Of a stretch of DNA of 64,000 nt, positions 21,923 through 35,504 are shown piece after piece. The notes under the pieces were generated by a model. The model searched no databases. It was given only the letters and a program-made list of their open reading frames with translations, and was not told the origin of the DNA. The position numbers and the translations under genes were made by a program. The DNA comes from Tigriopus japonicus (lineage: Eukaryota > Arthropoda > Copepoda > Harpacticoida > Harpacticidae). The DNA lies in NCBI GenBank assembly GCA_010645155.1, contig CM021317.1:7573417-7637416 (forward strand). The letters run 5' to 3'. Within the stretch, counting starts at the first letter, position 1, and each line of letters opens with the position of its first letter.

Positions 21923-24900
21923 CTGAAAGAAGAAGACGAATAGTGCCAGTGACTCGTATATTTTGGAGGTCTGTGAGGGTCATTTCCGTCTAATTAGAGG
22001 ATTCGGCTTTGACCTGGTCATCTTGAAAGTGGGGGCCTCAAGGGGTCAATAAAAGGAGCTAATGCGGAGAAAACAACTAGGGTTTCATCACTTGTATTCT
22101 CAGAGTCGTGTCACGGGACAAAAAGACTGGATAATTGAAAGCAATTGATTTCCATTGGGCTCCGTAAATCGAATCCTTTGACATTTTATGACTTTAAGAG
22201 AAGATTCTTTACATTTCTTAGGATAAATTGAATTAGAGACCCTCTTAATTATCGGCTTTCCAAGGGTAAGTGGTTGCGCAATGTTCTATGAGCTCTGATT
22301 TGTCCTTGGTATTGGGTAAAAATTTCACTGAGCTGCGTGACTAACGATATTTTAATGTTGAGCAGACTTGAAAATTTTGAAGACCTTTTTAATTGAGTCC
22401 AAAAGATAACTTGTACTTTCCTCAATGAATCTCATGTATCTATCTAATTTTCACGTATACCCAAATTTTTATATTTCAAGCCATTTTTTAATTAATTTTA
22501 AATTTTGCATTTTGCTATGATGTTTCCTAGAAGTTGCATGTGTTAAATGTAGCTTATTTTTTATTGGAATAGTTCAAATGCATGTGAAGAAATGTAAATT
22601 CACCAAGTTGTCATGGCAGTATTATTGAATGAAATAAAAATGAAATGCAAAGATTTCAAAAGCCAAGTTTCATCTAAACTAATGGATTTCTTGCATGTTT
22701 GGCGTTGTTGACAACAATCGACGTCCATCTTTGCCTTTGATGGAAGACCAAACTTTTATTTGGAGTATCTTTAATGATTCAGATCGACAAAGTACTTTTC
22801 CTCTGACCTTGAAAATAGGTCTACGAACGAGGCCACAATAATAGAAACATCCAAGTTATGTTGGATAAAGACCACACCAATTTTTTAATTGAAAAGAGGC
22901 AATGACAAAATGGCCTTGGGGATTTCATTACTTTTATCCGGATTTTGGAACAGTGCACTGGTTCTTTGGCTGCAATTTCTTTGTGTCTGGAGCTCGCAGA
23001 AAACAATTTCATCACCAAAAGCTTTGTTCCAGTTAGAAAATAATTTTGATAAAACTTTCACGGTAGGTTCTTGTCAAAAAAGAATAGATCATGTGAGCAA
23101 TTCCAAATTTAGTGGAATCTAGCCCTTAAATCTTCCTATCTGTGCCAGTCAACAAGGCCAAAGTCACAGACCATTAGTGATGTGACTTGGGCAAGTAATG
23201 AGTCATCACAGACACCCCAAGCACAAGTTGTTGACAAGCATTACTTGGGCAATACACCAATACACTTGGCAAGCTCAAGGAACATTGGAAGATGCAGTTG
23301 CCGGCAGTTGCTCTTAGAAGATTTCAGATGCCTTCAGTGTGACTTAGAAGAAAAGAATGTCAAGTTGCATTTTCAATGATCTTTTGACCTTAATAATTTA
23401 GCAATAAACAGTGGAAGTGAAACAAAAAATATTTTGATTTGGATAGCATTTGAAAAACCATGTTTTTTTCTTTAGTTTCCGTTCTAAGCCACACATGAAT
23501 ACACTTTTCGGGCCAATCAAGAATGAGATTTAACAGTCACACTTGGGAACAAGCTCGGTCACTCAGAGTTGCTAGAAAAAAATATAAGATGCCAACTCTT
23601 TTTCTTTTTTGAAATATTCTCAAAAGCTTTTGCATTTCTCGATACAAAAGCTTTGAATTGTGTATTTTCATCTAAAAATCCATCCTAACAAGGGCATGGG
23701 CCCTATTTTGCTGAAACTTTCTGGTTAATTGAAATTCTGACGCTGAAGGTTTAGTCTTCATTCCTAGCAAATTTGGCAAACCTGTAAGGTGGGAAAAATA
23801 CTTGTACAGGCACCCAAGTAGACCCAAGTTTCGGCAAGTCCAAGGTACTGTACCGGACCGCTTGCCCAAGCTTCTGTTTGCCTCCCATCACTACAGACCA
23901 TATAATATATGATCTGTGGCCAAAGTGCCGAGGAAGAGTAGGGTGGCCAAAATGAGAAGATAACCAAGTCTTCAATGGAGTGGTTTGTTGAACGTCATCA
24001 AGAAATAAAGGCATAAAAATCTCTAATGAAGTGACTTTACTCAAACCTAATGTGCTGGTTAGAATAATATACTTTTGCATATTTAAGATGGTAATTGTAA
24101 AATGAGTACCAATATGTGAATGACTTTGAGTTTTTACCTCCCTTTTGTTTTGAATCCACTAATGGGGGAATTGTTCCACCCATATATTTATTTCACATTC
24201 TCGACAGGAAAAGTGTCTATCATCATTTGAATTTCGAAAACAAAACTTACCTTCATATAGGTTTGAACCACTTCGAAAGTGTTGGGAAACAGTCTGGCTC
24301 CATGACACACCAGAAACACAAACACGATATATAACGATATTTTGGCCAATATCACCTCTCGCTTTCGTTCTCCGATTGTCTCTTTGGTGGGTCCAGTATG
24401 TTTCAGAACCTTAGCTTTCACCTTCTCAATTTTCTTTGAGTAGTACAAGGACATTTTTCTGGAGGCTTTTAAAGGAGATCTGTCTCCACCACTGGATTCT
24501 TTGGAGTCGCCCGAAATTGGGTTACTAACAATATCATCTTGGTCTTGGGTCAGATTCTCGGTTCTAATTGATGAATTCTGATGAACATGGGCCCGAAGGC
24601 CTCGACCACTCGTTCTTGGGGTTGAGACAAAGTTTTGAGAGGCCTCACCTCGGGGCACACTTTGCCCATATTTTTTGCTCGTATATGTGATTCGAATCTG
24701 AACCAGATTCTGTTCGAACTCTTTGATCTTGTCAAAAATCTTGATGTTGAGCACGATGAGAAGGATGAAGGGAATGATGATTTGAATGAGAAGATTCATC
24801 CAAAGAATATAAACTCGAATGTAAGTTGAGTTCTTCCGCATATCAGTGGGAAGAATATGGAGCTGAATGGTGTAGTTCAAAGGATCTTGACATTGCGTGG

Positions 24901-27900
24901 GATCTGAATAAGGAGTTGTGACATTATCGAAGTGTTCATCATTGAAGCAAATCACCTCCTCTTTCACATAAAGTTCGAAAAATTTGGGGACATTGTAAAC
25001 GGCAGTAAAAATAACCACAGGAATGATGAAGAACCCACTAGACAGGTTTTTCCTATAATAAGGGAAACGAGTAATGAGGGTTTAGAGTGAGCCAAGTTAA
25101 AGAGTATTGTGTATTACCTTCTTCGCAAGAATGGATAACACACGGTGATGAATCGTTCCACGGTCATGGCCAATGTACAGTACACGCTTCCCATGAGACC
25201 TACGTGGGCCAATGGAAGCAAGTAAGGTAACATGTACACCCGATAGACCTTGTCATAGGTCTCGTTAAATTTGGAGATCGAGAACAAGAGAATGGAACAC
25301 ACCACGTAGACCTGGAACAAAAATCCCTCTTCATTTGCAGGGTTATTGCAGTTATTATCAATCTGTAGGCCGAATTTTTTTATGGTGTGGAGCAGAAATC
25401 CCAGGCATTTTAAGGAGTAAGGTCAGCTGACGTAACCATCACCTAATCTTGCGTTTTCAAACGTCTAAGATTTCCTTTCCACAACTAAATAAAAAGATCT
25501 GGGCTAAACTGAGTTACTTTTTGTGGTTACGGATTTTTTACTACTGCATCCAGGAATGCAATTCTCTGCTAACAATTAAATCATTAAAACAGTTTATACA
25601 ATTAACATTTATGCGAAATTTGATCGACCAACGAGTTACTGTTAAGGCAGATCGTGACAATCCTTGATCAGGAATAGTATCTAAAAAATTATCTACCCTG
25701 GAAGAAATGCTCTCTGAGGATTAGCTCCTGCATATTCCTGACGAAGACTATTGGGCAAAAGATTAAACAATGAAGGAGCCCAATAAAGGAGAGAGGAGGA
25801 TTGTATTGTTCGAACAGCCTGGACTACTTGGGATTTGGAGGTGCTCTCAATAAGCAAGTAAAATCTCTACAATCCCTACAGCTGACCTCAAATCCTGGGT
25901 TGCTGGGGTATCCGTTTTCAAATCAACCTTCAAAAGAAAACATTTTAAAACTTATATTTGATCCCTAAAACACCCTTGAAAAATTGCGTTTTTGCCTCAA
26001 TTTTCCCAAAAAGTCTCCAAAATGCAAAGAAGCGCTAAAAATGCAAATCAATACAAATAAGGACCCTAAAAGCAAATTAAAGTGTTTTTTTGCATCAAAT
26101 TCCCAGGCCAAATCATCATCATCTAACATCTAAAGTGTAACATCTGCGACTTCTGACTTAAGTTCACCATTACGCATATCAACAACCTCAACTTAAACGC
26201 ATTGGAGGCAACAAACGTTATTTTGAAAAAAATCTAATGGCCCCAGGTAAGTAAATATTGCGTATTTTTTGTTACAACCATTTCAGAGTTGCAGACATGG
26301 TTTGCATTTCCATGTTTATGAATGGCCTTGTCTTTTGAAAATCATATTTGTATCTCTAAAGCTTAAGTTAATTTTATCAAGAGGTGTCCACTTCTTGGTT
26401 TTGGCCCTTTTTGTAGCAAACGTGGATGAGGAAGTGGATGTGCTCGCAATAATTCAAAATGAAATGCTTTTTTATGATTTGTAGTGTCACATTCTTCTGT
26501 GAAAGCTACAACAGGAGTGTTCCAAATTGGTTTGTGGGAGGATGTACTTTTTGACAAATTCAAATTTAGTTTAACAAAAAATATACAGTCTACTTTTGTA
26601 GTCTACAAAAGTCTACTTTTATTAACGTCTACTTCTTTTCACTTTAAGCCTAATTGGTAGATCAAATTTCATATAAACGGTAATTTTATAGACTATATTA
26701 ACCATTAACTCTCTTTACAGGGAATCCCGTTCTTTGTAGTGGTATTAAAAAATCGCCCCCCCCCCCAAAAAAAAAAAGCCGTTGCTAATCAAAATCCATG
26801 TTAATATTTAACAAGAGAATGGATAAGCCGTATGTTTGAGCATCTTAGAAAGCTTGTGTAAGTGACTCGACGGGAGCTTGGTTGAAAGCTCGAATGTTCA
26901 TTAAGAATTTGATTGGTCAGCTTGATCAACATCCGCATCTAACTTTCTTAGTCAATTGTTCGGTTGACAAATCTTCATTACATGTGCTCCCGTGACCAAT
27001 GGAAAGATGGAGATGTCAATTTCATGTGCTTGACAGTGTGTTGACATGGAAAGTCACTCTTACACCATCTCGTAACACCAATTTATATCTAGTCGATGTT
27101 AGGTTCATTCTTTTGACCAAATCTTGGATCAAGAATAGAAGCTCTAGAAGCTGAAAATAGTCCAAACCGAGTATCAGAAAGTAGTTGGTCAGCACCAATT
27201 GATGCACCAACAGCAACATTATTCTTTTCTGTTACCACGAGGTATCGGGGAGTCAACCAAAAAATTCATCGTGAAACTCGAACTCTTGGAGAACCGGTGG
27301 GCCTCTTATCAGGACTACTGTTTTTAAATGGGCCTTTGATCACATCAACCATGCTAGATGGACCATGGTATCAAAGTTCCAACAGAACCATTTTGTGCTC
27401 TTCAAGTTAGGCACAGTTAAAAGAACAACTCAATATACGAAAAAGGAGACCATATGGCTAAAAATCATAAAGTCACAAGCATTCGATATTGCGTACACCA
27501 TAACGACGCTTCCTGAAGGTGATGCGTTGCCAGCCAAGCATTCTTTATGACATGTGTCAACAAGACCGCGTGTTTGCTAAAGCATTACACAGCTTACAAG
27601 TAATTAGAATCACAAGGACATCAGGTGTCCCTTGCAATTTGCAGAAAGTATCTTTCATTGGAAACAAATGTTCATTGTTATTTTAAACAAAGTTTAAAGT
27701 TTTTGTTACGTCATTTTAAAAAGAAAAAAAACATCCATTCATTGTTTTTGGTTTGTTTTGCCAGGAGTTTTTTCAAGTAAAGTGTTTTTGTGGGCCTTTC
27801 TCGTTGTACAACATTTCAAATTCATCAGCATTCGTATCAAATTAATGAAGAAGGGTTGAGTTCCATGACTATTAAATGATATATCACCTTCTCTGCAATC

Positions 27901-30316
27901 AGGATTAAAACAGTTTTTTGCTGGATAACTTTTTATTTTCATTATTCCCCGGAGAGCTTTGTAAATGGCAAGTTACCTCCCGAGAAAAGAACAGCTCGTA
28001 TATAATTTAATGAGATGCGCCTCAGTCTTTGCAAAGCGGGGGAAAATAAGTTTTTTTGAAGTCGAGCAGGATTTCCAGGCAAGTTTTAAGATGTGGGGTC
28101 GGCCGCCCATTGAGTTCTACTAAGACTAAAGGGAGTATTACTAGAAAAAAAACATTTGAAATATGTGACAATGCAAATGTAAAACTTGACAGTGATTGTT
28201 TTTGCCCAAAGTTCTCCAAATACAGTTTTGCATGTAAAAATACAGGTTGTGCTTATTCATATCTAGGATATAAAAAACTCTTTGTTCATTAACAGGGTTT
28301 TGAAATTTGTGTAATTTTTGCCTTTTTCTTGACCCCAAGGAAGGTCTCATAAGGCAAAGATAACTTTGATTTGAGATGGAAGGGTAAAATGCGAGTAACC
28401 TTACCTCCAATCAGGTTGATTGGGCAGGCTGAACGCCATCTAGTGATTAAAAACCGATCTATGGGTCAGCTTATCGCCACCGCGCACAAAAAGAGAGAGA
28501 GAGGGTGACTTGAAATGACTTGAATTTGCACAGCCAACGGCCCTGTTTTAGTGCTAGCGACATGATTTCAAAATGCACGGACAGGCAGAGGGGGAAGTCC
28601 AGCCATTTTTTAAACCTACTCGGCTAAAATCTGAGCCAGCCAAGCTGGAGGTGAAGCCTACTTGAAGGCCAGTTTTCTTGAAAGAACCGAAGACGACAAC
28701 AGGTGACCATGCCTTGGATTTGAATTCTACAACTAGGAACTTTTTTGCCTATACATTGAATAAGTCATTGGTAGGAAGAACACAAATTTAAGTTTTTGCC
28801 TTGTGTAGGGTTAATCCAATACATATACAGTATGGACAAAAAATAAGTTGTGACTTCAAGAGCAAGTTTCAAAAAGTTGATCTTGATTCGCATGTTTGGT
28901 CACACTAACTGTCCGCTCAACAGTTGTGAGGGCGACATTTTCCTCATAAATTCAACGCATTCCGCCCTGCTTGCCAAATCAGCCTGACTAAAGCTTGCAC
29001 GCTATCTAGTTATTAATAATTGATCTAAGTGCTCAACCAGTTGACATTCGAAATGCCGAACCTAAGGAAATGTGATTGGGAAACCTTAATCATAGTCATC
29101 TTTTCCTTAATCGACTTTGCAAGGCCTCAAAAGGACCGCACGCAAATCTTCCATGTCTTTTAGTATTAATCTTGCCGTTGTTGCACGATTTTTTCAATTC
29201 TTTTATGCACACCATTATTTCGCAACAAAAATGAGCCTGCGTGTGTTTTTCTGATCCAAATTTTGCCCCGTCAAACTTTGCCCTGGCAGGCAGGCTGAAA
29301 AAAGCAGACTGCCCAGGAGTTTAGCCTGGCCGGGCATTTCCATCCTACCGCAACACGCATCAGTGACGACAACTGAAGATGTCCGTTTCTCTATACCTTT
29401 TCGAGGATTAGTCCAATGCACTCTTATCAACATGGCATCAGTCAAAAATCTTATTGTCTCGCAGTTGTTGTATGATAATGTCGATCAGCATCGAGCTTAC
29501 CCATCAAATCAAATGCAACTAAGTGACTTGCTCTACGTAAAAGAAAACAAAGCAGGAAGAGGAACTCAATCCGTTGAAAAAGCGAAATTCTCGTGCTCAA
29601 GTATAATTGGACTACTTTTTCCCTCATTCTTTATCTTTTTGCAGAGTTAAGTGAATGAAGCCAAGTTTCACATTCATTCCGTCACTTCGTTGTCATATAA
29701 TTGACCCAAGGAGTAACGAATGACGGGAAAAAGAAATCTTACTTTGCTTCACCTATCATTTTTGCTACTAAGAAACTGCTTTGCCTAATCTTGGAATGTC
29801 TGACTTTTGTATCCTAGAAATATACCTAAACCCAGATTAACTAACTTTCATTAACGAAGTGTCGAGAAAAAAGAACAAAAAGACTGTTTTTCGTTCCTCG
29901 TACACCAGAATGCCTTGTATTATTCATTATCTTACCAAGTCGAATGTGGTGAGAGTTAGAAGGAGATTATGAAAAGTACGATGAACCTTTTGGCGGGAGA
30001 ATAACACCAAAGAAAAGCCACTGCCCAAAAGACCGAAGACGCCAATTATCAAGATAAGGACGCCTTCCACGAACCAGCAAAACCAATCTGAAGTCGGTTG
30101 AGCACTCATGACTTGCGAATCACTTCGAGGAATCGGGTCTGAAGATCGTTGTTGACGCCAGGATTGGTTGATCACAGACCCAAATGCGAGGATGGCCACT
30201 TGAAATGAAGGTCCTTCACCATGTTGGTTCTCCTTGAATGAAGCATCGGAATTGGATACATGATTATTGGAATTATGGCTTGACACTATTGAGTCCCAAT
30301 TGCGCCGACACTCCAT
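21713..30316 (-). CDS. Class A neuropeptide GPCR, FMRFamide-receptor-like
   Basis: A seven-TM receptor of the rhodopsin family, probably activated by an RFamide-type peptide at the plasma membrane. Four exons, 30316-29936, 25311-25118, 25052-24251 and 21922-21713, join in phase to give 528 residues. TM1 (about 80-107) and the start of TM2 (LLLTLTTFDL) are in exon 1. Exon 2 has TM2-TM3 with VERFITVCYPF in place of DRY. Exon 3 has TM4, TM5, an approximately 120-residue Ser/Lys-rich third intracellular loop and TM6 (FVFLVCHGARLFPN). Exon 4 has TM7 (NISHFLLAFACSANFYIYY). The TFDL, ERF-CYPF and LVCH-R patterns fit FMRFamide receptors; the ligand is inference. I see no Cys at the usual top-of-TM3 position. 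ATG at 30316 is the first in frame; the acceptor just before 30337 suggests an upstream 5' UTR exon. Intron 1 is 4.6 kb. Confidence 0.88.
23175..23893 (-). mobile_element. 719-bp non-autonomous hAT-like element, copy A (GPCR intron)
   Basis: Begins TAGTGATGTGACTTGGGCAA and ends ...cctcccatcacta. Flanked by cagaccat on both sides (23167-23174 and 23894-23901). It is inverted and highly similar to 61687-62405, which has the same length. Only short conserved frames are present, no transposase. Confidence 0.93.
24251..25052 (-). CDS. GPCR exon 3: TM4 to TM6 with long third intracellular loop
   Basis: Acceptor ttattatag after only a 65-bp intron. The second extracellular loop has two sequons (NVT, NYT) and paired Cys candidates. 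TM5 is IQIIIPFILLIVLNIKIF. The loop is rich in Ser, Lys and Gln, and is followed by KISLYIVFVFLVCHGARLF. Donor gtaagt after ACCTATATGAAG. Confidence 0.9.
25118..25311 (-). CDS. GPCR exon 2: TM2 to TM3
   Basis: Starts after tttttgttccag, carries PYLLPLAHVGLMGSVY and MTVERFITVCYPFLRR, and ends phase 2 before gtaata. Confidence 0.88.
25505..25895 (-). mobile_element. 5'-truncated LINE (copy 4)
   Basis: Collinear with 18645-19030: tcctgacgaagactattggg and aacaatgaaggagcccaata lie upstream of the shared 3' UTR with tttatgcgaaatttgatcga and aggaatgcaattctctgcta. More decayed. It lies in intron 1 of the GPCR gene. Confidence 0.75.
26650..26780 (+). repeat. Orphan 3' end of LINE family (copy 5)
   Basis: Contains tagatcaaatttcatataaa, ctctttacagggaatcccgt and gtagtggtattaaaaaa, and ends in a C-run followed by an A-run. 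It is in GPCR intron 1, opposite in orientation to copy 4. Confidence 0.7.
26785..29930. other. Remainder of GPCR intron 1
   Basis: No exon recognised. 28534-28560 shares cacagccaacggccctgttt with 61379-61398. Otherwise AT-rich unique-looking sequence. Confidence 0.4.
29936..30316 (-). CDS. GPCR exon 1: N-terminus and TM1
   Basis: An extracellular N-terminus with an NQS sequon, then TM1 (FVEGVLILIIGVFGLLGSGF) and the intracellular RQKVHRTFHN. It ends TTCGACTTG before gtaaga, phase 0. The acceptor cttgtcag at 30338 leaves 21 nt of 5' UTR in this exon. Confidence 0.85.
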
Positions 30317-30339
30317 TCTCGCACGATATATTCTCAACT

Positions 30340-33300
30340 GACAAGAATGAAGTGATGTCCAAATAAGTACATGACGTCACTAGTAACTACATTACGCAAA
30401 ATTGTCAATGCAATGCTTTGTTTCGGGTGAAATTTGAGGTATGTTGCAAAGAAACTCGGTAATCCGTGTACCTGTTTCTTATCTACGAAGGAGCTTTCAA
30501 ATTGGATTCGATTCGGTGGGAACTCGGTAATTTAACGCCAAAGGCCATGAAACAAAACCCCCCATGAAATGAACCCTCAATAACTGGCATTTCTTCCAGA
30601 AACTCGATCAATGCGTCACTAATCGGATAAAGTGTAAGGATTTACTGAACAGATAGAAAATACAGAGGCGATTTTGTCTTCTGACCAATACTTGTTTGTA
30701 AGTGAGTCACGCGATAACAACGGATTTGTTGGAAAATGCTTGATATTTGAGGTGAAAAATATGGATTACTGACAGAAATATTGGCCTTATGTAATGATTA
30801 GCTATATTTGATGCAGAGAGAGCGTGGGAAGTTTCACGCCTTTTTAACAGAAACCATTTTTTTGAAACTGTCAATTATAGCAGTTTTTGTACCCAGTTTT
30901 CCATTCTTGGATCCAGAATTTCCTAATACATGAACATGTTATGTTGCCCTGCAGCAAAATGTTTTTGCTGCGGGGCTTGGTGAGTGTATATACAGTATGT
31001 ACAGAGAGTGTAGGCAATAACTGGGAAACAAAATAAGTTAACTTTTTCATTTCCTTACGAATTGATTTCGTCACAAAAGTGTGTGTTTCTAATTTCCTCT
31101 CTTACTTTTTTGTTTCCGTAAAAAAAGGAAGAAAAAAATCAATTGGAAAGGCACATCTACACCCAAAACATTGATCATGAATAAAATTTCTACCGTATTT
31201 TCGTATGTTTCAAAACACTAAAGGGTTTTATATTTTTTCAATGAGTACCTCAAACATATTAATAGAAACATTTACTTGTACGTATCAACTTCACATATTT
31301 TCAATTCACAATTGAATTGTTGTTTTTATCTTTTGTTTCAATTCTTGATACATTGTACGCAAAATTTCATTCTATCAGCTTCTGCAGAGATACCACCCCC
31401 GTTTAGGACTAAAGAAAGTCCTAAGAAAGCCAATTTCACTAAAAAATCTTTTGAACTTGTTTGATGTCTCCAGAGATTTGTCGCAATTTCACATCATGTA
31501 TTCTACAATTTGTGAATTGCTTCAAGGTTTATCGTTACTTGACAAGGCAAGGTACGAGCATAAATCATAAATATACGATTTTCCACCTCCTTGGCACATT
31601 TGATCCTAACTTTTGAATGAGGAAAAGGATCCATTGAGAAGACAAATATCAAAGTTTATGATTTAGAAGTCAACAAACCATGATGTTCTTTTACGTTAGA
31701 GAGGCTAATTTCGAATTCTGGAATTATTAAACTAACAATTTGGACAAACATCTGCAACGTAGACGTTAGCATATGTTATAGAATCCTGAGAGCCAATGAA
31801 CGACAAGGCTAAAACTCCACAGCAAATAATAAATGACATTAGCGACCCCCAGTAACGGTCAGAATATTTTTGTGTTACACAATCATTTGTAGACCCGTAA
31901 AGAAATACAAATTATCGAAATTAAAAACGGTAAAAGTGGAAAATTGACCCAATAAATGACAATAGAATGTCAAAAAATGCAAATAAAAGGGTTTAAAAAA
32001 TGCTAAAACAATGACAAAATGCAATTAAATGCAAAACATACAAGTAGGGAAGGGTATTGCCAAGATTTTTCGGTTCTGGGTCAAGATCAATTTGGCAACT
32101 TTTTGGGTTGGATTGCTTTGGTTCCGAACTGAATTCAAAATTTTGAAGGTGGCTCAGATCCGTGTCAGCTCATATGACGTCATTTAGAAAGATTTCCTTT
32201 TATCACAGCATTCATTTTCTGGCTTTTAGAAGACCATTCTGAACATGGAATAATATTTTTGCAATGAAAAAGCACCTTTTGGAAAAAAACAGAAGACAAC
32301 ATATCGGGAAAAATATTGTTGTTGAGCTTCCAAGTACCATTTATTCCAGCTTATGAGTCAACTCATCATAGGTCGATTGCGACTCTGAATCAGTTCCAGA
32401 TTTTTGGATCCAAATCATTGCAAACTGACCTTTGAATCGATCCAATTTAATAACTGGTCCTGCTTATGGCCCATCCAGACCTATCCATACATACTAGCAA
32501 TATGTAGAGCAAAAAAAATGAAGGTTGAGGGCTCATTTGAGGTTTAATTCAGGTATATTATGTTAAATTAAACTTTTATTTTCAACCAACCCCTCATTTT
32601 TTCGTCATAGTTGTGAAACTTTGCAAAAAAATGCATAAAAATGAAAAAATGCAAATAAGACATTTTTACGGCCATAATCATCAGCAACCAGATGTCACGT
32701 TTGGTCGTCAAGAAATTGTATTTTTCTTTCGCCAAAAGAATGTTTTTACTTTAAAAATGTTTTGTTCCAGTATTATTCATTATTTTTTGTGACTTAAGTC
32801 AGGCATGGAGTTAGAAATCTACCGTTTGAGGAAACAAATCCCCATCTAAGACTGTATTTGTACGTTATTCCTTGATTGCTTTAACTTGTGCTCATCAGCG
32901 TTATGTCAATGAGTCAATCAGCGCTCAGATGTCCAATCGACGCATAAACTATTTGAGTCAGCTAACTTTAAGAGAAACATCCTCCTGGACTTGAAGGATA
33001 CTTTTATCTTGCAAAGTGTCATACCCGTAATCATGATTTGGGTCCAGGGCCTCAAAAGAGGATTACCGGCCATTATAGATTACACAAGTCGAAAGAAAAC
33101 TGGCGATATTCATATCAGGATACCTTTTTCTCTCACTCTGTCTGCCTCATTATTATGGTAATATCTTGCCTTACCTGTCAACCCAATGCTCAGACGAGTG
33201 GTATTTGTCACCCAAAAGTATATGCATGGACCAAAACCCATTATTCGAACACGACAAGCAACATGCAAGTGGTCTCTCACAGGGAAATGAGCCCAAATCA

Positions 33301-35500
33301 AATCCAATGTTAAGAAAGAATCCCTTTAGCCGGTCAAAGAACGAGTTTCTCTCTATCCGCTTTCAGAGTTTCGATGGAAATGAGTACGACAAAGAAAAGC
33401 GCAGACTCTCTCCGTAGAAAAGCGGAGAAACGGAGAGCAAGCCGAGAGAGAGCCTTTTGAGAGAGTCTGTGACGGAAATAGAGAGGAACATACTTTGATG
33501 GTCGATAGTTCGCACTTTGAACGCATCCTTGTCCAAGGAGTATATTTATAGAGTATATTTTATTTTATAGAGTATATTTATAGAGAGGATATTTGAAGTC
33601 ACTTCTCTAGTTCCTTGAGCTATTTTGGTATGCATTTGTAGTATTCCCGCCTTGCTCCCTTTTATATGCTCGTGCTCTTACTCTAGTCAATCTATTTAAG
33701 TATATATATCTGTGTCTCAACGACAATAAACAACTAGTCATTCACCAACATCCAACCATGTAACAGCATTATTGACCATAGGTTAGTTGTTGAGCATATT
33801 TGGAAGTAAAAGTCAGCAAAATATGTAATACGGAGTAGAAATGACCAGGGTCGAGTAAGTTTAACTACAAAAATACGGTTTCCAATCGCAAAAACGCAAC
33901 TAACTCACTGAGCCATAAACACGGTCCATAGATACCATCCGCACGGTTTTAATATCCTGAAAAGCTAACATCCAAATATTATTGTCTTTGCTCCCATTCA
34001 CGATAATATGTTATATCTTACAAGAGCTGTGCTTTTTGTGACCAGAAATTTGCCTAACAATTTTCAGCTTAATCGAACAACGGAGTCAAAAGTTATGCTT
34101 CTTTGAAGTGGCAAGCGTAGACGGAAAATGTACTAGCTGGGAATGGTTAAAAGAAAACTTCAAAAGATTGCTTTAGGCATATTTTAAGTGACTTTATTTA
34201 CGTTTTGGCCCGTAACCTAATTATTAGAACTCGTTTACGTATGTGACATTGCCTCTTCACCTCAAAACTGGTCTCAAAGGTCTTTGGAACTTAAAAATGA
34301 CTTCTCCAAATCAATTTAAGCACCGTGATATTTCTACTGTTTCTTTTTATGCCCTCTTCAACTGATCTCACGTTTTCTTTAATTTATGTCGACATACAAT
34401 ACTCGTATGTGTTAAATATAAACGTACTATGAAGACAACGAGTCGTATGTCAATATTGAATATCTGTTAGTGTTGAAAATTGTGTCGCACCAATTTTGTA
34501 ACCTATAAACAATTACATACATGCTTCCTAAAATGTCAAGATTGTAATTATTTTGATTTCACCAAGTCTAGTATTCATTTGAAAATTTCAGGAAATCTAA
34601 AGAACAGAATTGTTTTTTGGATTTTAAGCGATTGAACTGCTTGCCAACAAGCCCTTTTCACGAGTTAAAAGTCATTTTGCAAAATAAGATACGGTATATT
34701 TTAAGTATGCGAGCAAATAGCTCGCAGAGCTCGAAAGAGCAAAAAGTATCATCCTTTTATCTCTCCTGAAAATAAGCAGATCTAAAAGGGGTCGTCCTGT
34801 AAATACACTTATTGAAATATTGGGCGATTTACATAAAGAGAAATTAGCTAATAAATTTTTTTTATTGCATAAATATTCGAATGAATAAACTTTTGTGACC
34901 TAAAAACCCAAACATTTTCATACCTTTAATACGATTTTTGATCTCCCAAAAAATGAAAATTCATCTTTTTGTTTCCAAATTCTAGAAGTCCTTCAAATAG
35001 TCGCGGCAATTTTTTGTCAGTTTTAAGTTTTGTCGAGCCAAATTGGAATCCTGGTGATTCTCCAAATAGAGTCCTATAAATGCATTTAATGCGTTTGAGA
35101 GCTTTACCGGCTACTTAAAAATCTAAAAATATTTGATACAGCACGTTGAGGGACCTCTTCCCCAGATCTTCGGTACAATTCCGAACTCATGAGACTGCTC
35201 CTATTTGCCAAGGAAATTGAATTACCAAGCTCAAAGAATCTCTCCAGAAATGCGTCTCCACATGATAATTCTCATCAAAACATAGACTTAAAGATGTCAG
35301 ATGAGGCCTTTCCCGTTTTCATTACACTGATTAAGTGTTTTAGCCCATTGCATTCTGCGAAGAAAAAACAGAAACACGAAAAAATCAGTTTTCAACAACA
35401 ATCAGTTTATGATAAAGCTTGTAAAAGCGACGAAACCATCGATATTCCGAGTTAGCTATTTTCAAAGTCACATGATTTTTGACGTGTAAAGGTCATATAG
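30340..35500. other. Gene-free stretch upstream of the GPCR
   Basis: May contain the receptor promoter and 5' UTR exon, not identifiable by eye. A hAT-like left end may start at 32046 (tagggaagggtattgccaag). A foldback-MITE scrap lies at 34060-34110 (ttttcagcttaatcgaacaa, cggagtcaaaagttatgctt). No coding exon recognised. Confidence 0.4.
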
Positions 35501-35504
35501 CTAC

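Noticed and set aside
23672..24080. Conserved short frame shared with 61711-61908
   Set aside because: The similarity comes from the duplicated 719-bp transposon, not from a host gene; no transposase motif is present.
32046..32490. Another hAT-like MITE starting TAGGGAAGGG
   Set aside because: Left end plausible, but no matching right end or duplication could be fixed.
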